In this document: positions 44,422 to 54,237 of the stretch, one piece after another | How the letters are laid out: each line of letters starts with the position of its first letter | How positions within the stretch are numbered: position 1 is the stretch's first letter | Source: Paraclostridium dentum | GTDB lineage: Bacteria; Bacillota; Clostridia; Peptostreptococcales; Peptostreptococcaceae | Direction: 5' to 3' | Assembly (NCBI RefSeq): GCF_012922555.1 | Contig: NZ_WIPK01000001.1 | Location: 124,001-188,000, forward strand | Length of the DNA: 64,000 bases | The notes under the pieces: model-generated | What the model was told of the DNA's origin: nothing | The model's input: only the letters and a program-made list of their open reading frames with translations | The model's database searches: none | Position numbers and translations under genes: made by a program

Positions 44422-44446
44422 CAATCTTAATACAGCAATAATTATC
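44422..44446 (+). promoter_or_regulatory. candidate KdpE operator
   Basis: Direct repeats CTTTATACA and CTTAATACA (from about 44415) resemble the TTTATA..TTTACA direct repeat bound by E. coli KdpE and lie upstream of kdpA. Weak match. Confidence 0.3.
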
Positions 44447-44507
44447 TTAACCTCCACTTTATACTAAAACACATAAAATGAGTATATAGAAAATTTAGGA
44501 GGAGATT

Positions 44508-46253
44508 ATGAAGATGAGTATTGTAATTCAAGTATTTGTTTTTATTGCAGTAGTTATATTACTAGCAAAACCTTTAGGTATTTATATATCGAAAGTATTT
44601 AAAGATGAAAAGGTGTTTTTAACTAGGATAGTATCACCGATTGAAAAGTTTATATATAAAGTGTTAAATGTAAAAAAAGATGAAGAAATGAATGGTAAAG
44701 AATATATATTAAGTATTATTTCATTTAGTTTAATAAGCTTAATATTTGTATTCTTATTACAAATGATTCAATATATACTTCCATTAAATCCAGAAAAGCT
44801 AAAAAATATAGATTGGAAATTAGCGTTTAATACAGCTACAAGTTTTGTTACAAATACAAACTGGCAAGCTTACAGTGGAGAAAGTACTTTAAGCTATTTA
44901 ACTCAAATGATAGGATTAACTGTTCAAAACTTTTTATCAGCAGCGGTAGGAATAAGTGTACTTATGGTATTAATAAGAGGGTTTAAAAGAAGTAAATGTA
45001 ACTCTATAGGAAACTTTTGGAAAGATTTAACTAAATCAACTTTATATATACTATTACCACTTTCACTTGTTTTAGCTATATTTTTAACTACACAAGGCGT
45101 AGTACAAAATTTAAAGCCTTATCAAGAAGTTAAGTTAGTACAGAGTGTAGAAACAGAAAATAAAGGTGTAATAGATAATCAAATAATTCCAGGAGGGCCT
45201 GCAGCAAGTCAAATTGCCATAAAACAATTAGGAACTAATGGAGGTGGATTCTTTGGTACAAATTCAGCATATCCATTTGAGAATCCAACTTACTTATCAA
45301 ATATGGCACAAGCTGTTTCTATAATTTTAATACCTGCAGCATTATGCTTTACATTTGGAGAGATGGTAAACGATAGAAAGCAAGGAAATGTAATTTTATG
45401 TGCAATGATGATTATATTCACACTAGCAATATCATCTGCAATGTATTTTGAATTTAAAGCTACTCCAGAGCTTGCAGATAATAAATATATAACAAGTGAA
45501 TTTAAATCTGACCAATCTGGTGGAAATATGGAAGGAAAAGAAGCTAGGTTTGGAGTAATAAATTCAGCTATATGGGGAGTAACAACTACTTCAGCATCAA
45601 ATGGATCTGTAAACTCTATGCATGACTCTTTTACACCAATGGGAGGAATGATTCTAACACTACTTATGCAATTAGGTGAGGTTGTATTTGGAGGAGTTGG
45701 ATGTGGACTTTATGGAATGCTTGCATTCGTAATTCTTACGGTGTTCATATCGGGTCTTATGGTAGGTAGAACTCCAGAATATCTAGGGAAAAAAATAGAA
45801 CCATTTGAAATGAAAATGGCGTCAATTTTAATAATAACTACACCAGCATTAGTATTAGTTGGAAGTGCTATCACATGTATGGTTCCAAATATAGACTTTT
45901 TCTTAACTAATAATGGACCACATGGATTCACAGAAATTTTATATGCACTAAGTTCTACAGGAAACAACAATGGAAGTGCATTTGCAGGATTTTATGTAAA
46001 TAATAGTTTTATGAATATATTAACAAGTTTAATAATGATATTAGCTCGTTTTATACCAATAGTTTTAATTATAAAAATAGCACAATCATTAGCTAGTAAA
46101 AAAATAGTACCACAAAGTGTAGGAACACTAGCAACTAATAATATGTTATTTGTATTTTTATTAGTTGGAGTTGTTCTTATGATAGGGGCATTAGGCTTTT
46201 TACCATCACTAGCTCTTGGACCAATCGCAGAACATTTGAATATGTTTTTTTAA
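44508..46253 (+). CDS. kdpA: K+-transporting ATPase subunit KdpA
   Basis: This 581-aa membrane subunit has four pore loops that bind K+. Recognisable selectivity loops are TSFVTNTNWQ, GTNGGGFFGTNSAYPFENP, TTTSASNGSVNSMHDSF and SSTGNNNGSAFAGF. Length is normal. GGAGGAG precedes the ATG; kdpF is not seen. The operon kdpABC with kdpDE follows in order, as expected for K+-limitation control. Confidence 0.97.
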   Translation: MKMSIVIQVFVFIAVVILLAKPLGIYISKVFKDEKVFLTRIVSPIEKFIYKVLNVKKDEEMNGKEYILSIISFSLISLIFVFLLQMIQYILPLNPEKLKNIDWKLAFNTATSFVTNTNWQAYSGESTLSYLTQMIGLTVQNFLSAAVGISVLMVLIRGFKRSKCNSIGNFWKDLTKSTLYILLPLSLVLAIFLTTQGVVQNLKPYQEVKLVQSVETENKGVIDNQIIPGGPAASQIAIKQLGTNGGGFFGTNSAYPFENPTYLSNMAQAVSIILIPAALCFTFGEMVNDRKQGNVILCAMMIIFTLAISSAMYFEFKATPELADNKYITSEFKSDQSGGNMEGKEARFGVINSAIWGVTTTSASNGSVNSMHDSFTPMGGMILTLLMQLGEVVFGGVGCGLYGMLAFVILTVFISGLMVGRTPEYLGKKIEPFEMKMASILIITTPALVLVGSAITCMVPNIDFFLTNNGPHGFTEILYALSSTGNNNGSAFAGFYVNNSFMNILTSLIMILARFIPIVLIIKIAQSLASKKIVPQSVGTLATNNMLFVFLLVGVVLMIGALGFLPSLALGPIAEHLNMFF

Positions 46254-46278
46254 ACTTTAGTATAAGGGAGATATTATT

Positions 46279-48339
46279 ATGAGTAATTCAAATAAAAGCT
46301 TTGTAAGCAAAGATATTTTAAAAGATGCTATAAAAGATTCTATTAAAAAGTTAAGTTTTAAAGTACAGCTTAAAAATCCAGTTATGTTTGTAGTATATAT
46401 AGGATCAATAATTACTAGTTTAATGACTATTATGTCATTTTTTAATATGACGAATGACAACACATCATTTGATTTAATGATAAGTATTTTCTTATGGTCT
46501 ACAGTATTATTTGCAAACTTTGCAGAAGCTATAGCAGAAGGAAGAGGTAAAGCTCAGGCTAGTAGTCTAAGAGCTGCAAAGAAAGATGTATTAGCTAAAA
46601 AGTTAAAGTATTGCAATAAAAATAGTGAGTTTGAAATGATACAATCAAGCTTATTAAAAAAAGGAGATATAGTTTTAGTTGATGCAAATGAGCAAGTTCC
46701 TGCAGATGGAGATGTTATAGAAGGAGTTGCTTCAGTAGATGAAAGTGCTATAACTGGAGAAAGTGCTCCAGTTATAAGAGAATCAGGTGGGGATAGATGT
46801 GCAGTAACAGGTGGAACTACAGTGGTTTCTGATTATTTAATAGTAGAAGTAACATCAAGTCCAGGTGAAAGTTTTTTAGATAAGATGATTGCTATGGTAG
46901 AAGGAGCTAAAAGGAAAAAAACACCGAATGAGATAGCTTTACAAACATTACTAATTGCATTAACTTCAATATTTTTAATAGTAACAGTAACTTTATATCC
47001 ATTTAGTTATTTTGCAGTAAAACAAAATGGAGTAGGGACTGTAGTTTCTATAACTTCACTGGTAGCTTTATTAGTTTGTTTAGCCCCAACGACTATTGGG
47101 GGGTTACTTTCTTCAATTGGAATTGCAGGAATGAGTAGATTAAATAATAAAAATGTTCTAGCGACATCAGGAAGAGCTATAGAAGCAGCTGGAGATGTAG
47201 ATGTGCTACTTTTAGATAAAACAGGTACTATAACTCATGGAAATAGGCAAGCAAGTGATTTTATACCTCTTAAACATGTAGACATGGAAGAGTTTGTGGA
47301 TTGTGCAAAATTGAGTTCTGCATTAGATGAAACTCCTGAAGGAAGAAGTATAGTTGTGCTTGCAAAAAAGATGTATTCATTGGATTATAATGATTTATCA
47401 GATAATGATATAGAATTTGTACCTTTTTCAGCAAAGACTAGGATGAGTGGAGCTAACATAATTAAAGATAAAATAAGAAAAGGTGCAGCAAGTGCTATAA
47501 AACAGTTTGTAGAAGAACAGGGTGGAAAGTATCCAAAGGAATGTGATGAAATTGTTGAGGAAATTTCAAAAAAAGGTGGGACTCCTTTAGTTGTTTGTAA
47601 AAACAATAGGGTATTAGGAGTTATATATTTAAAAGATATTCTTAAAAAAGGGGTATATGAAAAGTTCAATGATTTAAGAAAGATGGGAATAAAGACAATA
47701 ATGATAACAGGAGATAATCCTTTAACAGCAGCAGCAATAGCAGCAGAAGCTGGAGTTGATGATTTTTTAGCAGAGGCGACACCTAAAGCTAAACTTGATT
47801 TAATTCATGAGTATCAAAGAAAGGGCCACTTGGTAGCTATGACAGGGGATGGGAGTAATGATGCTCCTGCACTTGCCCAAGCAGACGTTGCTGTTGCTAT
47901 GAATACAGGTACACAAGCTGCAAAAGAAGCAGGAAACATGGTAGATTTAGATTCTAGTCCAACCAAATTAATAGAAATAGTAAAAATAGGTAAACAGCTA
48001 CTTATGACAAGAGGGGCTCTTACGACTTTTAGTATTGCAAATGATATTGCCAAGTATTTTGCAATAATACCACCATTATTTTTAGGAGTTTATCCACAAT
48101 TGGATAAGTTAAATATAATGAACCTTAATAGCCCTGAAAGTGCTATAATGAGTGCGGTTATATATAACGCGATTATAATAATTGCATTAGTGCCACTTGC
48201 ACTTAAAGGAGTTAAATATAGAGAATTGCCTGCAAGTAAACTTTTATCAAGGAATTTAATGATATATGGTATAGGTGGGATTATAACACCTTTTATATGT
48301 ATAAAAATTATAGACATGATTATAGGTACAATTTTATAA
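46279..48339 (+). CDS. kdpB: K+-transporting ATPase catalytic subunit KdpB
   Basis: This 686-aa P1A-type ATPase has the membrane motif [18 protein letters not shown], the [12 protein letters not shown] actuator loop, DKTGTITHG with the phosphorylated Asp at about residue 313, [11 protein letters not shown], and the hinge [19 protein letters not shown]. Spacing from kdpA is 25 bp with an AAGGGAGA site. It hydrolyses ATP to drive K+ uptake via KdpA. Confidence 0.97.
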   Translation: MSNSNKSFVSKDILKDAIKDSIKKLSFKVQLKNPVMFVVYIGSIITSLMTIMSFFNMTNDNTSFDLMISIFLWSTVLFANFAEAIAEGRGKAQASSLRAAKKDVLAKKLKYCNKNSEFEMIQSSLLKKGDIVLVDANEQVPADGDVIEGVASVDESAITGESAPVIRESGGDRCAVTGGTTVVSDYLIVEVTSSPGESFLDKMIAMVEGAKRKKTPNEIALQTLLIALTSIFLIVTVTLYPFSYFAVKQNGVGTVVSITSLVALLVCLAPTTIGGLLSSIGIAGMSRLNNKNVLATSGRAIEAAGDVDVLLLDKTGTITHGNRQASDFIPLKHVDMEEFVDCAKLSSALDETPEGRSIVVLAKKMYSLDYNDLSDNDIEFVPFSAKTRMSGANIIKDKIRKGAASAIKQFVEEQGGKYPKECDEIVEEISKKGGTPLVVCKNNRVLGVIYLKDILKKGVYEKFNDLRKMGIKTIMITGDNPLTAAAIAAEAGVDDFLAEATPKAKLDLIHEYQRKGHLVAMTGDGSNDAPALAQADVAVAMNTGTQAAKEAGNMVDLDSSPTKLIEIVKIGKQLLMTRGALTTFSIANDIAKYFAIIPPLFLGVYPQLDKLNIMNLNSPESAIMSAVIYNAIIIIALVPLALKGVKYRELPASKLLSRNLMIYGIGGIITPFICIKIIDMIIGTIL

Positions 48340-48359
48340 TATTATAAGGAGATTGAGAT

Positions 48360-48929
48360 ATGAAATATGTAAAAAGAGCATCGTTAATACTTTTAATTAT
48401 GACAGTCATAACTGGGATTATATATCCATTAACAATAACTGCTTTTGCTCAAATATTTGTACCAAATAAAGCAAATGGTAGTATAATTGAAGAAAATGAT
48501 AAAAAGATAGGATCAAAGCTTATGGGGCAAAACTTTACAGACCCAAAATATTTCTGGTCAAGACCATCAGAAACGCAAGATTATCCATATAATCCGTTAG
48601 GGTCTTCTGGAAGCAATATGTCTCCAACTGGCGAAGCATTTGACAAAGTATTAAATGAAAGAATAAAAATGTACAAAAAATATGATGAAAAAAATACAGA
48701 AAAAATTCCTGTAGATTTAGTAACTGCATCAGCAAGTGGGCTAGACCCAGATATATCGGTAAGAGGAGCTAAATACCAAGTTGATAGAGTTTCTAAGTAT
48801 AGTAAAATTTCTAAAGAAAAATTATTAGAACTTATAGATAAAAATACAAATTCTAAGCTTATAGGTATGTTTGGAGAACCTACAGTAAATGTATTACAGC
48901 TTAATCTAGATTTGGAGAAAATTAAATAA
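48360..48929 (+). CDS. kdpC: K+-transporting ATPase subunit KdpC
   Basis: This 189-aa protein has one N-terminal membrane helix (ASLILLIMTVITGIIYPLTI) and a conserved extracellular domain with the GSKLMGQNFTDPKYFWSRPS motif and DLVTASASGLDPDISV. It assembles with KdpA/B. AAGGAG site; 15 bp before kdpD. Confidence 0.96.
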   Translation: MKYVKRASLILLIMTVITGIIYPLTITAFAQIFVPNKANGSIIEENDKKIGSKLMGQNFTDPKYFWSRPSETQDYPYNPLGSSGSNMSPTGEAFDKVLNERIKMYKKYDEKNTEKIPVDLVTASASGLDPDISVRGAKYQVDRVSKYSKISKEKLLELIDKNTNSKLIGMFGEPTVNVLQLNLDLEKIK

Positions 48930-48944
48930 TTAGTAGGGGGATTT

Positions 48945-51641
48945 ATGAATAGACCAGATCCGGAAAGTTTATTAAATAAAATAAATAAAGAAGAAAAAAG
49001 CCAAAAAAGAGGTCAATTAAAAATTTTCTTTGGGTATGCAGCAGGAGTAGGTAAAACCTACTCCATGCTTGAGTCTGCACATAGTTTAAAAGAAAGTGGA
49101 ATAGACGTAGTAGTTGGATATATAGAACCTCATTCTAGAAAAGAAACACTAGCTCTTCTAGATGGATTAGAGGTACTTGAATTAAAACATATAAAATATA
49201 AAACTATAGATTTAAAAGAATTTAACTTAGATTTAGCACTTAAAAGAAAACCAGAGGTTATACTAGTAGATGAACTAGCACACACAAATGCTAAGTGTTG
49301 TAGGCACAGCAAAAGATGGCAAGATATAGAGGAACTTTTAATAGCTGGAATAGATGTATATACAACTGTAAATGTACAACATTTAGAAAGCTTAAACGAT
49401 ATAATTGAAATTGTAGCTAATGTTTCAGTTAAAGAAACTATACCTGATAAGTTAATTGATATTTCATCACAATTAGAACTTATAGATGTAGAGCCAGATG
49501 TTTTGCTAGAAAGGTTTAACCAAGGTAAAATATATAAAAAAGAGCAAGCTGTAAAGGCACAAGAAAATTTCTTTGTAAAAGAAAACTTAGTAGCATTAAG
49601 AGAATTAGCTTTAAGAAAAACAGCTGAAAAAGTTAATAAAGAAGTTGAAATAACCAGATTATCAAAAGGTGGAGTAGAAGTATTGCCAACAAGTGAGACT
49701 ATTCTTGTTTGCATATCTCCATCACCATCTACTGCTAAGTTAATAAGAACTGCATCTAGAATTTCTCAATCATCACTATCAAGGGTAATTGCTATTTATA
49801 TAAAAGACCCTAACAAAGAAGAATTATCCAAAGAAGCAAAATCTCAACTAGATTCTAATTTAGAACTTGCAAAAAAGTTAGGAGCAGAAGTTGTATTATT
49901 GCATGGAGATAATATGGTAGAAGATATACTAAGGTATTCTAAAATGAGAAATGTAACTAAAATTATAATTGGAAGAAATCATAGAAAACATAGTGTATTT
50001 TCGAGGTTTGTAAAAAGAGATGTAGTTGATAAATTAATTGATGAGGCAGATCATATAGATGTGCATGTAATACCATATAAAGGTGAAAAAAGCAGATATT
50101 ATAGACCTAAAAAACAAAATGGATTTATTTCTAAATTTAAAATTAGTGGAATAGATATAGTTAAAATATTTATTATAACGACGATAACAACGCTCATTGC
50201 ACATGTATTAAAAAATGCTGGGTTTATACAAGAAAATATATATTTAATGTATATGCTGGATATAGCATTAATATCTGTATTTACAAATGGATATGGAACA
50301 GGTATAATAAGCTCTATTTTAAATATAATTCTATTAAATTATTTATTTACAAGCCCATTATATACACTAGATATAGATGATACTAACTATATAATTACTT
50401 TATTTGTATTTTGTATAGTTGGAATAATAACGTCATCACTTACATCAAGAATAAAGCAGCAAGTAGAAATTTATTCAAAGCGTGAACAAAATACACAGAT
50501 GTTATATAAAGTTGGAAGAAGTTTTTTAAGATTATCAAATAAAGAAGATATTATAAATACTGGTTTAGAGCTTTTATCAATAGGATTAAATAAAAATGTT
50601 GCATGCTATGTAAGTGATAAAAATAAAAAGCAGTTAAATCTTTATAAAAATATAAAAAACAAACAAGACGAAGAATTTTTTATAAATGATTCTGAAAAAG
50701 CTGTTGCAACTTGGGCTTTTAATAATAATTCTATAGCAGGTACAGGGACAGATACTTTGCCAGGGGCAAATGGATTTTATATGCCTATAATTGGGATGAG
50801 CGAAACGCTAGGAGTGATAGGAGTAGCTTGTATTGATAAAAAACTTGATAATGAAGATATATGCTTAATTGAAGCAGTAATTGCTCAAATGGCTATAGCA
50901 CTAGAAAGAGAAATTTTATCAGAAGTTCAAAAAGAGGCTAGTCTTGAAATAGAAAGTGAACGATTAAGAAGCAGTTTATTACGAGCTATTTCTCATGATT
51001 TAAGAACACCACTCGCTGGAATAAGTGGTGCTGTGAGTACTATAATTAAAAATAAAAGCTTGATAGATGAAAGTATTATTGATGAACTGTTAAATGGAGT
51101 ATTTGAAGATACACAATGGTTAATTAGATTAGTAGAGAATTTACTTAGTATGACGAGGATAGATGAAGGCAAACTTGAGGTAACTAAAAATCCAGAAATA
51201 GTTGAAGAGGTTATATCACAATCTTTATCTCATATAAAAAAGAGAATCCAAGATATAAAAATTAAAATAGAAATGCCAGATAAAATACTTTTTGTGCCAA
51301 TGGATGCAAAGCTTATAGAGCAAGTTTTTATAAATTTAATTGATAATGCTATAAAGTATTCAAATGGAGCATGCGAAATTAAAATAAGTGTATATGAATT
51401 AGGTAATAAGGTAGCTTTTGAAGTTATAGATAATGGTCCCGGAATTAATGAGAAAGTAATAGAGAATATATTTGATAGATTTTTTACTGGAGAATTAAAT
51501 TATTCAGACTCAAGAAAAGGAGTAGGTCTTGGACTATCAATTTGTAAGTCAATAATAAATGCTCATAAAGGCGAAATAAGCGTCAAAAACAACTTAGGTA
51601 AAGGTGCAACTTTCAAATTTACACTACCTAAGGAAGATTAA
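48945..51641 (+). CDS. kdpD: osmosensitive K+ sensor histidine kinase KdpD
   Basis: This 898-aa kinase has an N-terminal KdpD domain with a P-loop (YAAGVGKTYSMLE), DELAHTN and a USP-like domain. A four-helix DUF4118 membrane region follows (about 400-500), then a GAF-like segment. The kinase core has RAISHDLRTPLAG (His about 684), the N-box FINLIDNAIKYS and DNGPGI, GVGLGLSI. Full-length and normal. It responds to K+ limitation and phosphorylates KdpE. Confidence 0.96.
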   Translation: MNRPDPESLLNKINKEEKSQKRGQLKIFFGYAAGVGKTYSMLESAHSLKESGIDVVVGYIEPHSRKETLALLDGLEVLELKHIKYKTIDLKEFNLDLALKRKPEVILVDELAHTNAKCCRHSKRWQDIEELLIAGIDVYTTVNVQHLESLNDIIEIVANVSVKETIPDKLIDISSQLELIDVEPDVLLERFNQGKIYKKEQAVKAQENFFVKENLVALRELALRKTAEKVNKEVEITRLSKGGVEVLPTSETILVCISPSPSTAKLIRTASRISQSSLSRVIAIYIKDPNKEELSKEAKSQLDSNLELAKKLGAEVVLLHGDNMVEDILRYSKMRNVTKIIIGRNHRKHSVFSRFVKRDVVDKLIDEADHIDVHVIPYKGEKSRYYRPKKQNGFISKFKISGIDIVKIFIITTITTLIAHVLKNAGFIQENIYLMYMLDIALISVFTNGYGTGIISSILNIILLNYLFTSPLYTLDIDDTNYIITLFVFCIVGIITSSLTSRIKQQVEIYSKREQNTQMLYKVGRSFLRLSNKEDIINTGLELLSIGLNKNVACYVSDKNKKQLNLYKNIKNKQDEEFFINDSEKAVATWAFNNNSIAGTGTDTLPGANGFYMPIIGMSETLGVIGVACIDKKLDNEDICLIEAVIAQMAIALEREILSEVQKEASLEIESERLRSSLLRAISHDLRTPLAGISGAVSTIIKNKSLIDESIIDELLNGVFEDTQWLIRLVENLLSMTRIDEGKLEVTKNPEIVEEVISQSLSHIKKRIQDIKIKIEMPDKILFVPMDAKLIEQVFINLIDNAIKYSNGACEIKISVYELGNKVAFEVIDNGPGINEKVIENIFDRFFTGELNYSDSRKGVGLGLSICKSIINAHKGEISVKNNLGKGATFKFTLPKED

Positions 51642-51657
51642 TTAAATGGGGGACAAT

Positions 51658-52353
51658 ATGAATAAGTATAGTATTTTGATTGTTGAAGATGATGATACAA
51701 TTCGTAAATTTATAAATGCCTCTCTTACAACTCAAGATTATATAATAAAAGAGGCAATAAATGGGAAGGAAGGAATATCGCTAGCTATGTCACATTCTCC
51801 AGATGTTATATTGTTAGATTTAGGTTTAGGAGATATGGATGGGATAGATGTAATAAAAAATATAAGGAACTTATCTGATGTTCCAATAATTGTAGTATCC
51901 GCAAGAGAACAAGATAGAGAAAAAGTAGAAGCATTTGATATGGGAGCTGATGATTATATAACTAAGCCATTTTCAATAGCAGAATTACTAGCAAGAGTTA
52001 GGGTAGCTATTAGACACTCTGAAAAAAATAAACCGAAGGTAAACTCGAAAACTGATTTTGAATATAAAGGTTTATTTATAGACTTTGAAAAAAGAAAAGT
52101 TAGCGTTGATGGTGAAGAGATACATTTAACACCTAGTGAATATGACATACTATCATTACTCGTAAAATATCATGGAAAAGTTTTAACTCATAATTTTATT
52201 GCAAAAGAAATATGGGGAAGTGCACTTGGTAGTGAAATAAAATCATTAAGAGTATTTATGGCAACACTAAGACGAAAAATAGAAAAAGAGCCAGCCAATC
52301 CTGAATATATAATAACTGAAATTGGGGTAGGTTATAAATTAAATGACGAATAA
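51658..52353 (+). CDS. kdpE: response regulator KdpE
   Basis: This 231-aa OmpR/PhoB-type regulator has receiver-domain acidic residues in VEDDDTI, phospho-Asp about 54 (DVILLDLGLGDMDG), Thr/Ser and KPF near ITKPFSI, and a winged-helix C-terminus (LTPSEYDILSLLVKYHGKVLT). ATG 51658 follows GGGGGACA; a nearer upstream ATG at 51646 has no ribosome site. The stop is followed at once by a hairpin terminator. Confidence 0.95.
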   Translation: MNKYSILIVEDDDTIRKFINASLTTQDYIIKEAINGKEGISLAMSHSPDVILLDLGLGDMDGIDVIKNIRNLSDVPIIVVSAREQDREKVEAFDMGADDYITKPFSIAELLARVRVAIRHSEKNKPKVNSKTDFEYKGLFIDFEKRKVSVDGEEIHLTPSEYDILSLLVKYHGKVLTHNFIAKEIWGSALGSEIKSLRVFMATLRRKIEKEPANPEYIITEIGVGYKLNDE

Positions 52354-52488
52354 CAAAAAGGACTGTTACAATTGATAAATTGGGGGACAGTCCTTTTTGA
52401 AATTTGTTTGTTTTAGGAAATATACAATATTTTAAAATATAGGCTTACTTATGAGCTGAGTGAAATGATATTAATTATCATTTGCTCT
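52352..52488 (-). ncRNA. candidate Fur-controlled small RNA
   Basis: A minus-strand promoter (TTGACT 52523-52518, 17 bp, TATCAT 52500-52495) has a Fur-like box TGAAAACAATTATCA across it, and a second box TGATAATTAATATCA lies at about +9. A transcript from about 52488 would run to a hairpin (AAAAAGGACTGT/ACAGTCCTTTTT; minus-strand T tail), giving about 135 nt. Its upper left arm contains CCCCC in an internal loop. No convincing ORF with a ribosome site is inside it. The arrangement mirrors known Fur-repressed sRNAs such as FsrA/RyhB, but transcription is not shown. Confidence 0.55.
52354..52402. terminator. bidirectional terminator between kdpE and the sRNA candidate
   Basis: AAAAAGGACTGT at 52356 pairs with ACAGTCCTTTTT at 52387. 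T runs at both ends serve kdpE on the plus strand and the sRNA candidate on the minus strand. Confidence 0.88.
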
Positions 52489-52523
52489 AATATAATGATA
52501 ATTGTTTTCAATTAAAAAGTCAA
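52466..52523 (-). promoter_or_regulatory. promoter with two Fur-like boxes (sRNA candidate)
   Basis: Two 7-1-7 boxes (52496-52510 and 52466-52480) match TGATAATNATTATCA at 12 and 13 of 14 positions. The first overlaps the -10. The unit repeats the architecture of the flavodoxin promoter at 53077-53133. Confidence 0.7.
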
Positions 52524-52561
52524 TATTAAATTGAATAAATTTAAAAAAACTTAATATAAAA

Positions 52562-52592
52562 AATAGAGCTAATTTTTTAGCTCTATTTTTAT
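52562..52592. terminator. terminator for the flavodoxin gene
   Basis: ATAGAGCT/AGCTCTAT with AATTTTTT loop and T/A runs; lies just past the flavodoxin stop on the minus strand. Confidence 0.85.
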
Positions 52593-52634
52593 GAACATAA
52601 TAATTTTAGGATGCATTTATTGACTTTAAAAAAT

Positions 52635-53054
52635 TTATAATTTAGCTATATTTTCTCCGAATTTAATACAAAGGTCTTTATCATCACCTTCGGGAGCTTC
52701 GTTTACTATTACTGATTCTAATGGAAGTTCAAAGCCGTATGAATCCATTTGTTTTTCCCATTTTTTCATCCATTCACCATCGCCCCATCCATAAGAGCCG
52801 AATAAAAATGCTTTCTTACCTGCACCTAGACCTTTTAAAGATTCTATGAAAGGCTCAAAGTCAACCTCTTCTAGATTTTCATCACCCATTGATGGGCAAC
52901 CTAGTATTAATATATCTTCATTTTTTAAATCATCTACATTTACTGACTCTACTCTTAAAAGCTCAGCTGACTTACCTTGATTAGATAAACCACTACTTAT
53001 AAGATTTGCCATAGTTTCTGTATTGCCAGTACCACTCCAATATATAATTTTCAT
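52635..53054 (-). CDS. flavodoxin
   Basis: This is a 139-aa short-chain flavodoxin. MKIIYWSGTGNTETMANLI is the phosphate-binding loop for FMN. GCPSMGDE and FGSYGWGDGEWM are the FMN-flanking aromatic and diol loops. Flavodoxins replace ferredoxin as electron carriers under iron limitation, which fits the two Fur-like boxes on its promoter. An AGGAGG site precedes the ATG. It is monocistronic with a downstream terminator. Confidence 0.95.
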   Translation of the reverse strand: MKIIYWSGTGNTETMANLISSGLSNQGKSAELLRVESVNVDDLKNEDILILGCPSMGDENLEEVDFEPFIESLKGLGAGKKAFLFGSYGWGDGEWMKKWEKQMDSYGFELPLESVIVNEAPEGDDKDLCIKFGENIAKL

Positions 53055-53076
53055 AGTTTTACCTCCTAAATGGAAT

Positions 53077-53133
53077 TGATAATTAATATCAATTGCTTAA
53101 TTTAATGATAATTGTTTTCAATTACTCTGTCAA
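53077..53133 (-). promoter_or_regulatory. Fur-regulated promoter of the flavodoxin gene
   Basis: TTGACA (53133-53128), 17 bp, TATCAT (53110-53105), with Fur-like box TGAAAACAATTATCA (53120-53106) over the spacer and -10. A second box, TGATATTAATTATCA (53091-53077), lies downstream. Confidence 0.82.
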
Positions 53134-53251
53134 TATAAAAAGTTAAAATATAGAAAAAAAGTTTATAAAGTTTATAAAATATTTGATAAATTAATAGATT
53201 CATAATAATATTAAGTTATAGACAAGGAAACTAAAGATAGGAGAGTATGCT

Positions 53252-53971
53252 GTGAGTAAAAAATTTTATGCAGTTAAAGTAGGAAAAAAACCGGGAGTTT
53301 ATACAACTTGGGATGAATGTAAAGAACAGGTTAATAAATTTCCAGGTTCTATATATAAGAGTTTTAAAATATTAGAAGAAGCTGAAAAATTTGCAGGAAT
53401 AAAGGTAGAAAACATATCAAAGAAATCTAAATCTAATGTTAAAAGTAAATTAACATCAGAATCTAAAGATAAAGAATTAAAGCCAATAAAAAGTAAAGCA
53501 AATGTAGATTACTTTGAAAACTACATTGAACCAGAAGATATAAAATGTAATTATGATATGATAGCTTTCGTTGATGGAAGTTATGATAGAGTATCAAAAA
53601 CTTTTGGATCAGGTATTGCAGTAATTGATATTGAAAAAGATTTAATTCAAGAATATAAAACAGCAGGACATGATAAGTGGGATCAATGGAATATAGTAGG
53701 TGAAATAGAGGCTGCTAAATATGCTATAAAATTAGCTCATGATGAAGGATTAAAAAAGTTATGTATATATCATGATTTAAAGAACATTGCACTTTGGGCA
53801 GCTGGAGCTTGGCAGGCTAAAAATGAATACACTCAATCATATGTTAGATTTGTAGAAGATTACAGCAAAGATTTATCAATAACATTTATAAAAGTTAAAG
53901 GACATAGTTGTAATAAATATAATGATATAGCAGATAGATTAGCTAGAGAAGCAATAGAAGAATATTTATAA
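53252..53971 (+). CDS. rnhA: ribonuclease H1 with N-terminal hybrid-binding domain
   Basis: This is a 239-aa protein. Residues about 4-50 form the caulimovirus-VI/RNaseH1 hybrid-binding domain (KFYAVKVGKKPGVYTTWDEC). A basic linker follows, then an RNase H catalytic domain with AFVDGSYD, GEIEAAKYAI, IYHDLKNI and YNDIADRLA carrying the acidic residues. It removes RNA from RNA-DNA hybrids. GTG start after AGGAGAG. Length suits the eukaryote-like RNase H1 type seen in Firmicutes. Confidence 0.92.
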   Translation: MSKKFYAVKVGKKPGVYTTWDECKEQVNKFPGSIYKSFKILEEAEKFAGIKVENISKKSKSNVKSKLTSESKDKELKPIKSKANVDYFENYIEPEDIKCNYDMIAFVDGSYDRVSKTFGSGIAVIDIEKDLIQEYKTAGHDKWDQWNIVGEIEAAKYAIKLAHDEGLKKLCIYHDLKNIALWAAGAWQAKNEYTQSYVRFVEDYSKDLSITFIKVKGHSCNKYNDIADRLAREAIEEYL

Positions 53972-53991
53972 ATAATAAAAAATATAGCTAG

Positions 53992-54020
53992 AAAGGGCTA
54001 CTTTTATGTAGGCCTTTTTT
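53992..54020 (+). terminator. terminator after rnhA
   Basis: AAAGG-GCTAC/GTAG-GCCTTT stem and T run. Confidence 0.8.
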
Positions 54021-54237
54021 AGTTTTAAGGAAATTATTATTTAAATTTTAGAATAATTTAAATATTTAAATAATTAATAATGGAATATATAAATTGATAA
54101 AATTAATAAAATCAATGCTTAAAATTGAATAAATTAAAAATGAAATTGAATATTTTAAGTGAATTAGTGACAAATATTACTCTCGTGTATATACTTATAG
54201 TATAAATAAAAAACTAAAACTAAAAGGCGGGTTAATT

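Noticed and set aside
44400-44510. kdpF small-subunit gene before kdpA
   Set aside because: No short hydrophobic ORF with a ribosome site precedes the kdpA start.
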